From Styela clava (taxonomy: Eukaryota; Chordata; Ascidiacea; Stolidobranchia; Styelidae): a stretch of DNA of 64,000 bases. Below are positions 10,001 to 20,160 of this stretch, one piece after another. The DNA lies in contig NC_135254.1 in assembly GCF_964204865.1 (NCBI RefSeq), forward strand, positions 15,567,001 to 15,631,000, given 5' to 3'. A program made the position numbers and the translations under genes. The number at the start of each line of letters is the position of its first letter. The stretch's first letter is position 1. The notes under the pieces are model-generated. The model ran no database searches. It was not told the DNA's origin and was given only the letters and a program-made list of their open reading frames with translations.

Positions 10001-12568
10001 ATATAACTGGCACTGATGTCATAGTGACCCAATGAGCAATGACATTCAAAAATTAAAATCTGTCATATTTTGCTATTCATCATATAAAAATATAGATTTG
10101 ACATATTATAGATCAATGAAAAATAATGCTATCATACCCTCTTCCTTGTCTGTTGTAAGATGCTAGCTCAGATTTCGAATGCGTTCTCAGATATGGAATT
10201 TCGGCCAATGCAACTTGTAGTTTTGCTTGTTTGGTTTGTGCTCTCAATCGGAAGATTTCCAAAACAAGTGAATATCTGTTGATGGAATTTTGAAAACTAA
10301 AATTTAAATATCTGTAATGATACCGTTGATACGAGCATAGAGTTTGATATAAGACAAGATTAAGACAATAAGTTGTTTAATCTACTTCTTCTCAAAGTTC
10401 CCGAACCTCTTGCTGATAGGCCATCCTACCTTAGGCATTGGGTAATGAAAGAGAGAGGAGTAAACAAGGTTGGAAGGTTCACAAATGTTCTTGAAAGTTT
10501 GCACCTTTATTTTTTTTTTCAATAAAAATATATTATATAGAGTACCCTTCAAAAGCAGTGTTTATTCAGAGACTACATTATCATATAACTATCTCATGTT
10601 TCAACATATCTACAATTGATGTCCGGAGTAACAAATTCACAGATTTCACACACCAAGATCACATCTAAAGCACCTATATATTTAGGTAAAGGTTGTGATG
10701 ATAAAACTCCTTTTTCAATATATACTCCTTTTCATCTTACCTGTCGAAAATACTTTCGATTCGTGTCATATCAGAAATATATTTTCTTTGGAGTCCGTTT
10801 AATCCATTCAGACTTAAAAATATAGCCGTGATATCTTGATGTTGAACTATCTGTTCTTTCAGACGTTCAAGTCTTTCACCTCTAAAAATTCTTTGTTCAT
10901 GTGGTGTTCTAAGAATGTACAAAATGTATTTGTAAATTATGTTTGCAAGACATAGAATATAGCTTTTGAATTAAATAAATTCAAATTGCAAAATCGGAAA
11001 AAATGAGTTTCCAATTTCTTCACCAGTAAATGTTTTATTTAGCAAAAATAGGAAAGTTAAAAAACAAAGTTTCTTTCAAAGTCTTAACTCTATATCATCG
11101 CTACAAAAAGGAGGCGCAGTTTTTACCACTTCATGGCAGCTCCTGCCACGAACGAACCGCGAAAGCTCTTGCCATGGTTTTATAGTGCTATTCAGTATTC
11201 AGTATGTACCAGATTTCAATTGATCATGTGGAATTATATCTACCTAAACCCAAATCCATCAAAACTGTATCCATAAGAAAAACGTTCCAACTTACCCAAT
11301 ATTTGTCACCATAAGGGGCAGCCCTGTTTTTACGGTCCACCTGCCGTGGTTACGGCAACAAAATTTTACCTGCCATTGGTTTTCAATTTGCCGCCATCGT
11401 AACGGCAGCTCGTCATTGGTTTGTGGCAGCTAAAAAGTCAGTCGCCATAGGTTTGGCTGTAGCGGCCATGGTATGGAAATACCGCCATGGTTTTGGGGCA
11501 TCTGCAGACGCCACAGAATACTTAAAACTGCACTTAAAAAAAGATTGAAAATTGCAATGACTATTGCAAATATCCCAAGTGTCAAGCTGTTCTACAAAAT
11601 ACCTTGTTTTCAAGATCATTTTCCCACTGACTTTCCATCCTGGTAAACATTCAACTAAAGCTACCGATTCCTCAAGTTGTAATTCAGTGGTTGTGTTGAT
11701 CAAATTATGAGGACGAACTTCACCTGAATACACAAATAGCTAGAATAGACAAAGCAATACTTATCCCTGCATTCTCAGAATACCAGGTTATACACATGAT
11801 GAACAATGTGAAGTGATGAACTAGAATGGAGGATAGTGATACAATCTTGACTTAGTGCAGTAATGTGAGCATATAATGATTATCCAAACCACTTTTTTTA
11901 AATAATACCCTATACCCCCCCCCCCCCCTTTCTGCAATACATGAAATAACTGAGTTATATTAAAAATATGCTAGAGAGTAATGAGAGGATCGTTTTCAAG
12001 TTCTCCCTAACCCTTCAACAAATTACTTAGTTTTATTACAGTGTGTTCATATATTAGTGGAGAGGATAATTTAAAAAAGGTCTCTGGTATCCTCCTAACA
12101 TGAAACGACCAGTTCATTTTAATAATATCTATAGCCCGTCCCTCTATGCATATGGCAGTATGGAGAGGTATGATGAGAAGAATGCTTAACAGTAACATCA
12201 ACAAATATTCAAAACACGAAACCTTACTTAAATAGACCTGTAGACCCAGAGTTTTTCAAATACTTTATCTATTTATTTTTGTCCAATGCTTCAAAAAAAA
12301 AAAAAACTTTGAAAATAAACTTGCCTATCAAGTCAGGCTGTATAACAAATACATTGTGATCTCCTAATTTCAGTACTTCACTGTCAATAATGTCATTTAT
12401 TGGTTCATTGTCCTCATATTCATCATCTATGGATCGATAAAAGTTTGCAGAACAATGTACACGTCTCAAAGGAATTGCGGCTTGATAAGTTACAAAAGTT
12501 TGATACTTATTTCTCAGTAAATTATTACCTACACATAAAATCTTTCTACTAAATAATTTATTTATCAT
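4069..12568 (-). CDS. GTPBP6: GTPBP6, mitochondrial HflX-like GTP-binding protein (9 exons)
   Basis: The exons in transcript order are 12325-12568, 11603-11723, 10741-10908, 10138-10275, 8883-9064, 8113-8227, 6090-6183, 5297-5463 and 4069-4441. All splice phases agree and give 1602 nt, or 533 residues plus stop. HflX-family proteins split ribosomal subunits; GTPBP6 does this for mitochondrial ribosomes. The basic, acid-poor N-terminus fits a mitochondrial presequence. The order is an HflX N-terminal domain (LPGW near residue 104, 'KTRTPHEQRIF'), then 'RAQTKQAKLQVALAEIP', then the glycine-rich loop 'GRGHGAVGGPGET'. G1 is GYTNAGKTTL at about 279-288, G3 is DTVGF at 328-332, G4 is NKID at 397-400, and G5 is SA at 446-447. 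About 45 residues separate G4 from G5, more than in the human protein. Intron 1 has a GC donor (gcaagt). Several introns hold transposons. The start is the only Met in the first open exon. Confidence 0.94.
5512..5995. repeat. Dispersed repeat 'R' inside GTPBP6 intron 7
   Basis: This copy shares the blocks 'ctactggaccaattg', 'ttttcagtggtt', 'aaggctattactttt' and the terminal 'catatttgagcat' plus 'ctc' with copies at 18535-18805, 21122-21365 and 36425-36665. The intron is 5464-6089. No coding sequence is seen, and its class is unknown. Confidence 0.6.
6907..7848. mobile_element. Non-autonomous hAT element, 942 bp, perfect 8-bp TSD
   Basis: It lies inside GTPBP6 intron 6 (6184-8112). The left end 'cagggatgtctaaccc' and the right end 'gtttggacatgcctg' are inverted repeats, with sub-terminal 'gtggccc' and 'gcggcccgc' motifs. 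The flanks carry the direct repeat ctctaaaa at 6899-6906 and 7849-7856. Inside, a 113-bp segment is tandemly duplicated with no visible difference (7163-7275 and from 7276). No intact transposase frame is present. Confidence 0.85.
7163..7385. repeat. Exact 113-bp tandem duplication within the hAT element
   Basis: The segment starting 'cccattgtggagtcaagg' at 7163 recurs identically from 7276. It contains a short stretch reading like an eroded transposase frame. The identity points to a recent duplication. Confidence 0.85.
8388..8715. mobile_element. Probable degenerate hAT-like element
   Basis: It lies inside GTPBP6 intron 5 (8228-8882). Sub-terminal 'gtgggcc' and 'ggccac' motifs occur in inverted orientation at both ends ('gtcagtgggccat' on the left, 'gtggcccacttgttg' on the right). 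I found no clear target-site duplication, so the limits are approximate. Confidence 0.4.
9640..9975 (-). mobile_element. tRNA-derived SINE copy, in GTPBP6 intron 4
   Basis: Read on the - strand, the head has RNA polymerase III promoter elements. An A-box-like 'ggctcaacggg' lies near 9937-9947 and a perfect B box 'ggttcgaatcc' at 9869-9879. A tRNA-unrelated body follows, ending in 'ctctcccccgggataaa'. Relatives lie at 13420-13725 (+), 13230-13400 (-), and as fragments at about 15950-16060 and 17995-18045. The anticodon arm does not fold as a functional tRNA. Confidence 0.8.
11240..11520 (-). repeat. Dispersed repeat copy, inverted relative to 19610-19860
   Basis: The reverse complement shares 'tattgggtaagttggaacg', 'cttatggatacatttt' and 'gccgtaaccacggca' with 19610-19860. 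It lies in GTPBP6 intron 2, is rich in 'gccatggtt' and 'cggca' motifs, and has no open frame of interest. Confidence 0.6.
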
Positions 12569-13229
12569 CTTTTGGAAAAAAAATTGCTACGAATAATTCA
12601 TCATTAGGGCCATCGCATTTCCCGATATACCCTACCGTACCGGTACAGATATATGAAACGTCAAACGATACCGGTAATGTTGTCAAATCGGATCCTTCAT
12701 ACTACCTTATTACAGAAATTTTCCTGCGACGACGAATACGGCGGGGATTCCCCTACTTTCATTGGCACCCAACTCCCCTTTAAAACACACGTGTAGTCGT
12801 GTTTAACATTGAAATTTCTTGGGAATCCCCCAATTCTGTTATAGAAGCTTGAAAAATATTATCGTACTAGTTCAAAATTTGCCACTAGTCATCTTCCAGT
12901 GTAAATGAACTGAACTCAATAGCCGTATCGTTCCTCCTCTTCCTACCAAAACAATGTTAATGCTGTTGCTGTTTCTATTTTATTGATGACTGTATTTTTC
13001 GTTGACGAAATAATAAATCTCATATTTGAGCCAATCATTTTGTATACCGGTATAAGTTATACTTTCTTTAGAACATTGTCCACTTAGGCCCAAGTGCGTA
13101 GATCCGTTTCTCAAGGATGCATAATGTGATATAAGACGATATAAATGGAGGCGTCTCTCTCATGTGCTAAACTTTGGGAATACGATAGCCATGACGCCTC
13201 TGGTCGCAGATTCGAATCATAGGACAGTA
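12569..13229. other. GTPBP6 upstream region
   Basis: This is the sequence immediately 5' of the GTPBP6 start on the - strand. I see no coding sequence and no convincing TATA box. It contains several 'accggtac' motifs that recur across the window. Confidence 0.4.
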
Positions 13230-13400
13230 CTACATAATTATCCCGAGGGAGAGGAAAGTCGATACTGCGACAAGGCGGCCTAATCATATGGCGAACCACG
13301 GCCGTTCGTCAGGTTGCCGATAAATGTCTGTTATGGGATTAGTGTTAGAGGTGCGGTGGCTAGCGTATTCCTAACGCTTAGCACAATGCGCCATACCGCC
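13230..13400 (-). mobile_element. SINE fragment (inverted to the next copy)
   Basis: This segment carries the SINE body 'atggcgaaccacggcc' and the head 'gaggtgcggtggctagcg' on the - strand. It abuts a + strand copy, forming an inverted pair. Confidence 0.65.
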
Positions 13401-13419
13401 TAGTTGTGGGGTGGTACCG

Positions 13420-13725
13420 GTAACTGGTTACCTGCGCGCTGGTGTGGCTCATCGCGATTCGCCACCGCACCTCTAATTACTCTGCGTGGGTTCGCAGGTT
13501 CGGATCCCATGCGGGAAGGTTATGTGCGAGAGGATTGCTGGACTCCTCGCCGCCGTAGGGTGGTTCACATAACCGCTGGTGGGTTAGGGCATCCTCCACC
13601 ATCAAGTCCATGCTTCCGAAAAACAAGTAACTAATCCCATACCCGACATGGAATGGTAACCGGACGAAAGGCCGTGGTTTGCCATATGGATAAGCCGTCT
13701 TTCCTCTCCCCCGGGATAAAAAAGT
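13420..13725 (+). mobile_element. tRNA-derived SINE, + orientation
   Basis: It has the same family structure as 9640-9975 but on the + strand. A B-box 'ggttcggatcc' lies at 13498-13508 with one change from the consensus. The body is 'ctggactcctcgccgcc', ending near 'ctctcccccgggataaa'. Confidence 0.75.
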
Positions 13726-14742
13726 AAAATCCTATCCTACCTCGACCGCCAAGTATCTAATTCTAAAACATGCGCCATAGCTGGCTAATTGTTCCCAAAC
13801 AATACATAAGCCGAGTCTTATCGGCCTCCCTAGACCCAGAACTAAAAATGATATCTTTTGTTACTTCGTTTCGGCCTTCGTTTCAATATATTTAAGCATT
13901 TCTCTTTTGTTAAATAAATCATCAAACTAAGCCAGAAACTCACATGTATATGATTGAAGTCTTTAATTGACAAAAAAAAGCAAGTCACTCATTTCGATTG
14001 TCAAATAGAATTGCTGATTCACCATCATAACAATAAGACACACAATACTATACAAGTAATGTCAGCTTTTACTTAAATTGATATAGCCTTATTGATAACG
14101 ATAACAACAAGCTTTAAGCACAGAAAATTTTGAAGCGACTGTCTCAGATGGGCAATTCGATTGGCATATGTGTTCAATTTTGAAAAGAGAAAACCATGGC
14201 CCAAATTTATAAATTTTATCAACACAAGTGATGTATGACTAGCACCAATTAAAATCCAATTCTCATAACATTTCCACTCAGTTATTGAAAAATCAATTAT
14301 CTTCAGAATTTTTCAGCTCACTGTAAATCTAAGTAGAAGAGGATTCGGTATTCTGAATATGATTGAAGCACATTACTGACACTAATATAGTGAATTTTTC
14401 TGAATTGCCCATCCCTAGTGTTAATACTACTCCTGCAGTTCAAATTAAGCTATTTACAAGTTCAACCAGCATTATCGTTCAGGTCGGCACTATAAAAATG
14501 CATGCATACACATGAACAAATACAGTTCTGTTAGCCCACTTTAGGTCTGTTTAGTATTCGATGATCTATTCAAAATTGTTTGTGCAATTGCATCGATTTT
14601 AGGTAGAAGAAAAATACAATTCACTAATATGGCATTTTCAGATTTATTGCAGGAGAGGAAGTATGATAAGCTAGCTTAATTACATGGTGATTCACAGCTT
14701 CTCTCTATCTCTCGGAAGAACTCTGGCGGCTGAATGCAGGTT
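13726..14742. other. 3' flank of zinc-finger gene 1
   Basis: No gene is seen. An inverted AATAAA at 14643-14648 lies 95 bases beyond the zinc-finger stop. From about 14510 the sequence is shared with 16494 onward, as part of the zinc-finger duplication. Confidence 0.5.
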
Positions 14743-15957
14743 TTATGATACAACAGTGTGGATTTTCATATGATATTCCACATCTGCTGGTTGTTTAAAT
14801 GTTTTTGCACAAACTATACATTTAAATTTTTTTTCAGTCATGTGAGTCACCATGTGTCTGTTAAGTCCACTTGCATGACTGAATTTCTTACCACATTTCT
14901 TGCATTCAAAATTTCTTATGCCAGTGTGAACGGTTGAATGAATTTGCACATCATAAGATCTCTTAAATGTTTTATCGCACAATGGACATTTATAATTTCT
15001 TTCCGAATTGTGAATGACCATATGACGTTTCAGGCTTCCAGTGAAGAATTTTTCGCAAATTTCACACTGAAATCTCTTGTCACGCATATGGGTTCTCAAA
15101 TGCAACTTAAGACTGCTCTCCCAACGAAAGGTCTTAGAACATATTTCACATTTATAGTTTTTCTGGTCTGCATGGTGTTTCGCATGTCTATTGCGATTGC
15201 TGCAATAGCTGAATCTCTTCCCACATGTTTCACAAGCATATGGCTTTTCTTTTGTATGGGTTCTCAAATGTTGCGTCAAGCTTCCAGAGTGAGTGAATTT
15301 CTTATCGCATACTTCACATACATGCATTTTAACACCAATATGTATCATCATGTGTTCTTCTAGATGGGTTTTAGAGGTGAATTTTTTCCCGCATATATCA
15401 CATGGATAATAAGTTCTGTTTTCAGAATGAATACGTCGAAGATGGGTTTTTACGCCACTTGCTCTGGAAAACTGCTTTTTACATATTTTACATTGATGGA
15501 GCTTTTCGTCTGAATGAGAAATCAAATGATTCTCCATGTAACACTTGAATATGAAGCATTTTTCACATAATGGGCATTTGTACTGCTTCTTCTCCCAATG
15601 TTTTTTCCAGTGCTGTTTTTTGCTGCTCTTGCTACTGTATTTTTTTCCACATATCTCACATTCAAATTCTTTCCTTTCTGCAGCTATGACATCACCAGGA
15701 GTGGATTTTTTGGGATGTTTCTCCTTGTTCATGGTTCAAGATGGTTGTTATGACTGAATGAATTCGCCTTCTTAGTATTGACAGGAAGTTTTGCTAATAC
15801 ATTAAGTACGATACTGGTACAAATTTATTTTTCAAATATATTTTGTTCGGTCTAATGACGGATTGATGCATTGAAATTATAAATAAAATATTTGTTAAAT
15901 AAACAAAAGGAAACCAGAATAAAGTTAAATAGAATAGGATTTACATATTTAACCCGG
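14510..15957. repeat. Zinc-finger tandem duplication, unit 1
   Basis: About 1.45 kb containing zinc-finger gene 1 and both flanks matches 16494-18020. The match starts at 'acatgaacaaatacag' and stops inside a SINE remnant, 'ggatttacatatttaacccgg'. A second SINE-like remnant ('gagaggaagt', 'atggtgattcac') lies in the 3' flank. Confidence 0.85.
14743..15732 (-). CDS. C2H2 zinc-finger protein, 11 fingers (copy 1)
   Basis: This single-exon gene encodes 329 residues. A 22-residue basic leader is followed by 11 consecutive C2H2 fingers from about residue 23 to the end. Most match C-x2-C-x12-H-x3-4-H with seven-residue linkers, one of them TKEKPY. Finger 8 is two residues short between the second Cys and the first His, but keeps all four ligands. 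No KRAB, BTB, SCAN or ZAD domain is present. The protein is probably a nuclear DNA-binding factor; its target is unknown. It is near-identical to the copy at 16793-17782. The 141-residue open frame on the opposite strand (14938-15363) is a shadow of the repeated finger codons. A likely poly(A) signal lies at 14643-14648. The start ATG at 15732 is the first Met and is conserved in both copies. Confidence 0.95.
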   Translation of the reverse strand: MNKEKHPKKSTPGDVIAAERKEFECEICGKKYSSKSSKKQHWKKHWEKKQYKCPLCEKCFIFKCYMENHLISHSDEKLHQCKICKKQFSRASGVKTHLRRIHSENRTYYPCDICGKKFTSKTHLEEHMMIHIGVKMHVCEVCDKKFTHSGSLTQHLRTHTKEKPYACETCGKRFSYCSNRNRHAKHHADQKNYKCEICSKTFRWESSLKLHLRTHMRDKRFQCEICEKFFTGSLKRHMVIHNSERNYKCPLCDKTFKRSYDVQIHSTVHTGIRNFECKKCGKKFSHASGLNRHMVTHMTEKKFKCIVCAKTFKQPADVEYHMKIHTVVS

Positions 15958-16493
15958 AGAAAGCCTAATCATGTGACGAACCATGGCCTCTCATCAGGTT
16001 ACCAGTTTATTTAGGATATGGGACTAGCCAGTTATTTATTTTCAGGAGCATGAACTGGAATGATGGAGAAAGTCATAAGGAAGGGTTACGATATCTGGAA
16101 ATACAAAATCCCTGACAAAACTTTAATGAGCCATGTTGACCAATTATGCAACCAAAACACTTATACTGTACAATATTATGGTATAAATTCACAATGTATT
16201 CAAAGGCACAAGCTATTGTCGCTTTCTTGTGAGAATAGAATATATACAGAACAAAACGAAAGGCCAAAAATTGTTGCCTAATCATTAGCCCGAGTGACTA
16301 AACCCTAGCACAAAATAAAGTAAGTTACTGGTAGTGCAGCCAAGATGCAGATCACAAAATGATGGCAATTCAGGTCATCTATTATCTGAATGCGAAGCAA
16401 TCAGTGTTGCACAAAAATGTTTGCATGTGACATATCTCTGATAAAATAGCAATATCTGAATACTCGAAGATTTGTAGGATTGTAGCAGGAATT
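15958..16493. other. Spacer between the two zinc-finger units
   Basis: It starts with a SINE fragment (about 15950-16060) on the - strand and continues as unique AT-rich sequence. No supported gene is present. Confidence 0.5.
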
Positions 16494-18020
16494 ACATGAA
16501 CAAATACAGTCCTGTTAGCCCACTTCAGGTCTGTTTAGTTTTCGATGATCTATTCAAAATTGAAATGGCATTCACCATCACAACTAAGTATACAATTGTT
16601 GCCTTGTTTATGCAACTGCATCGATTTTAGGTAATAGACAAAAGAAAAATACAATTTGCTAATATGGCATTTTCAGATTTATTGCGGGAGAGGAAGTCTG
16701 ATAAACTAGCTTGATTATATGGTGAACCATAGCTTCTCGCTTACTCTCGGAAGTACTCTAGAGACCGAATGCATCAAATTACATCTTAGGTTTTATGATA
16801 CGACAGCATGGATTCTCATATGATTGTCCACATCTGCTGGTTGCTTAAATGTTTTTGCACAAATTTCACATCTGAATTTTTTTTCAGTCATATGAGTCAC
16901 CATGTGTCTTTTAAGTCCACTTGCATGACTGAATTTCTTACCACATTTCTTGCATTCAAAATTTCTTATGCCAGTGTGAACGGTTGAATGAACTTGCACA
17001 TCATAAGATCTCTTAAATCTTTTATCGCACAATGGACATTTATAATTTCTTTCCGAATTGTGAATGACCATATGACGTTTCAGGCTTCCAGTGAAGTATT
17101 TTTCGCAAATTTCACACTGAAATCTCTTGTCACGCATATGGGTTCTCAAATGCAACTCAAGACTGCTCTCCCAACGAAAGGTCTTAGAACATATTTCACA
17201 TTTATAGTTTTTCTGGTCTGCATGGTGTTTCGCATGTCTATTGCGATTGCTGCAATAGCTGAATCTCTTCCCACATGTTTCACAAGCATATGGCTTTTCT
17301 TTTGTATGGGTTCTCAAATGTTGCGTCAAGCTTCCAGTGTGAGTGAATTTCTTATCGCATACTTCACATACATGCATTTTAACACCAATATGTATCATCA
17401 TGTGTTCTTCTAGATAGGATTTAGAGGTGAATTTTTTCCCGCATATATCACATGGATAGTAAGTTTTGTTTTCAGAATGAATACGTCGAAGATGGGTACT
17501 TACGCCACTTGCTCTGGAAAACTGCTTTTTACATATTTTACATTGATGGAGCTTTTCGTCTGAATGAGAAATCAAATGATTCTCCATGTAACACTTGAAT
17601 ATGAAGCATTTTTCGCATAAAGGGCATTTGTACTGCTTCTTCTTCCAATGTTTTTTCCAGTGCTGTCTTTTGCTGCCCTCGCTACTGTATTGTTTTCCAC
17701 ATATCTCACATTCAAATTCTTTTATTTCTGCAGCTATAACATCACCAGAAGTGGATTTTTTGGTATGTTTCTCTTTGTTCATGGTTCAAGATGGTTGTTA
17801 TTACTGAATAAATTCGCCTTATTATTATTAACATAAAGTTTTGCTAATACATTAATATACCTACGGTATACTGGTACAAATTTATTTTTCAAATATATTT
17901 TGTTCAGCCTAATAACTGAATGATGTAGCCTATTGAAATTAAAAATAAAATATTTGTCAAATAAACAAGAGGAAATCGGAATAAAGTAGGATAGAATAGG
18001 ATTTACATATTTATCCCGGG
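16494..18020. repeat. Zinc-finger tandem duplication, unit 2
   Basis: This is the direct-repeat partner of 14510-15957. It ends at the same SINE remnant ('ggatttacatatttatcccgg'), so the SINE was already present in the duplicated unit. Confidence 0.85.
16793..17782 (-). CDS. C2H2 zinc-finger protein, 11 fingers (copy 2)
   Basis: This single-exon gene encodes 329 residues with the same 11-finger architecture and short finger 8 as copy 1. Several differences fall in the recognition helices. Finger 4 changes position 2 (T to S) and position 3 (H to Y). Finger 9 changes position 6 (I to V). Finger 11 changes positions 5 and 6 (E-Y to D-N). Fingers 3, 7 and 10 change position 5. All zinc ligands are kept, so both copies are probably functional. 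Helix positions 3 and 6 normally contact bases, so the two proteins may have drifted in DNA specificity; that is inference. A likely poly(A) signal AATAAA lies at 16678-16683 on the - strand. Confidence 0.95.
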   Translation of the reverse strand: MNKEKHTKKSTSGDVIAAEIKEFECEICGKQYSSEGSKRQHWKKHWKKKQYKCPLCEKCFIFKCYMENHLISHSDEKLHQCKICKKQFSRASGVSTHLRRIHSENKTYYPCDICGKKFTSKSYLEEHMMIHIGVKMHVCEVCDKKFTHTGSLTQHLRTHTKEKPYACETCGKRFSYCSNRNRHAKHHADQKNYKCEICSKTFRWESSLELHLRTHMRDKRFQCEICEKYFTGSLKRHMVIHNSERNYKCPLCDKRFKRSYDVQVHSTVHTGIRNFECKKCGKKFSHASGLKRHMVTHMTEKKFRCEICAKTFKQPADVDNHMRIHAVVS

Positions 18021-18039
18021 AAAGAAAAGTTGATAAGAC

Positions 18040-18200
18040 AGCTGGATCAATCCTAACCCTCACCTGACTAGTGACTACACCCTGGGTCTGACACCACCCA
18101 AACCTACACCATATGTCACAATCACGTCATAAAGCTTGCCAAAGTAAACCGGTACCGGTACCGTAAAACTGGTTACCGTAACTTAGGATGACTTCACTAT
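18040..18200 (-). repeat. Copy of the window-start dispersed repeat, inverted
   Basis: The reverse complement carries 'ttggcaagctttatgacg', 'gtgattgtgac' and 'gagggttaggattga', as at 45-150. Confidence 0.55.
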
Positions 18201-18534
18201 ACCGGTACTTTAATCAGCCGTTTGTTGTCCGATTCGCGTCAAACTTAACATTACATTGATGTAATTCTCTGTACATGCATTTAATTTTCTCGTCGATCGG
18301 ATCATTTTTTATGTCTTAATTGTCTCATTTTTACTACGCCACTAAATATCTAACTTCGGATGGGGAATCACCTCCTTGCGTCACCGCAACTCGAGATAAA
18401 AGTGCGTGCGAGAAGACAAAACACGCTTTACGTCGTTGCGTAAATGCCAGATGTTCAATCCCCATCGCGAGCGGCGGTGATGATGACGTCCGTAGATTTT
18501 CCGGTGCAGCACTCTCAAGTTGTGCTCATCTAAA

Positions 18535-18805
18535 ACGTCTTGTTTTTGGACACGTAGTGGACATAACGATCGTTTCAACATTTTGTTGTTATTGGACACG
18601 TTTAGTGGACATAACGATCGTTTCGTTGTTCTTTGACACGTTTTGAAGAAATCGCTTTTCTCTTTGATTACCGGACCAATTGCTTCGAAATTTTCAGTGG
18701 TTAAAGATAAAAATTTTCTCCAGAAGGTTATTACTTTTTTCCGCCATGACGTCATCCAAATTATGTAACTCTACGTATTCATATATTTGAGCATAGCTCT
18801 CTTGT
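18535..18805 (+). repeat. Dispersed repeat 'R' copy
   Basis: It shares 'ggacacgtagtggacataac', 'accaattgcttcgaaat', 'aaaattttctccagaagg' and the terminal 'atatatttgagcatagctc' with 21122-21365. A 'ggacacgt..ataacgatcgtttc' piece is doubled within it. It covers a spurious 108-residue open frame. Confidence 0.65.
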
Positions 18806-19609
18806 ATTTTCTATTATCGTAACTTTAGATCCGAATATTCACCGATCAAAGCTGATTTTGTTATAGCCGATAATGTTTTGATACCGTTTTTCAAACTCCA
18901 CTTCGTAAATAGTCGCACGATAAATGTTATTAAGCATTCATAAGGCTGTTTCTTTATGAAAATATTTGCGCATAATCACGACAAAACACTGATTTGGCAA
19001 TAGGCAACTTTGATTTAAATAACTTTTGTTAAATTTATAAAACCGAACTCATTTGCGACAACTTATCGCTGGTCATATATTTTATAATTACGCAGTATTT
19101 CACGACTGCTCACAATTTTTCTATTTCGAACCATGCTGCCGTTCCAAATGGAGGAATTTGAAATCGTCAAATTGAACGAAAATGCTTTTCGTTAATTGCC
19201 ATTTTCAATCAATTTAATTATATTACATTTCCAACATTTGACGCCATGAATTCAAGATCCACAGAAAACTGTTGATGTATATGTTAGCCGATATTGATCC
19301 AATTAAACAAAATATCGTTGTTATTTTTAAATCTACTGCCAACCCGTCATTCGACGCCCTCTGTCGAATGACGATATTTTAAGGAAGTTACAAGTCACGA
19401 TTTAAGCCACTCGAAAACGGAGTATCAATTTTATCGTAAAACATGATTTTTTTTTATCAAAAAAAAGATTAAATTGCCTGATTGAATATGATAACTGATT
19501 TAAATATATAAGGACTCACTTTAGAAACTGTCAGGAGCACAGTATGACGCAATTTAGTCGAGATATAAACGTTTGAAAATTTCATCCGAAGTTACAGGGC
19601 ATTCGAAGT
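18806..19609. other. AT-rich intergenic DNA
   Basis: I see no gene, RNA or clear mobile element here. Confidence 0.4.
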
Positions 19610-20160
19610 TAGCCGATTTTACAGTACCTACGATCACCCAAAATGGCATCTGCGCTGACAAGTGCTGTTTCAAGTTTTTTGTGACGCCTAGAACTGCCGC
19701 AAAACCATGGCCGCTATGATCAAGCCAACGGCAGCAAATCGAATACCACCAATTTTGCTGCCGTAACCACGGCATGTCGGCCCCTGATGGTGATAAATAT
19801 TGGGTAAGTTGGAACGTTTATCTTATGGATACATTTTGGGTGGATGTAAGAACTGCACCTCTGCGCTGACGATAAAGAACTCACTAATCAGAACAGCAGC
19901 TGTCATATCGGGATCGTTAAAACGACAGAAATACCTTGCCCAATTTTGGATGATCGTCTGCACATCTTGGATGACAGTTCGTATAGCCCCGTTTGAAAGG
20001 ACTTATCGGTATTATGTCAGTGACGTCGTGATGACGTAATTTTGTATAACGCAGACAGGTGGGGGTTCGGATTGACATATGCAATAATTGTTACGTGACG
20101 GCCACTAGAAGTTATTCAGGTAAGAAACTACATCAGACCCCAAAATTGCCCTCCACCCGA
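19610..20160 (+). repeat. Two adjacent dispersed repeats
   Basis: 19610-19860 matches 11240-11520 inverted. 19990-20160 matches the window-start family ('gacgtcgtgatgacgtaat', 'gggggttcggattgac', 'cactagaagt'). Confidence 0.55.

Noticed and set aside
9557-10006. 149-residue open frame on the + strand
   Set aside because: It lies across a tRNA-derived SINE in a GTPBP6 intron and is opposite to the SINE's transcription.
14938-15363. 141-residue open frame on the + strand, repeated at 16988-17413
   Set aside because: It is the antisense shadow of the C2H2 finger codons. Its conservation follows from the gene duplication.
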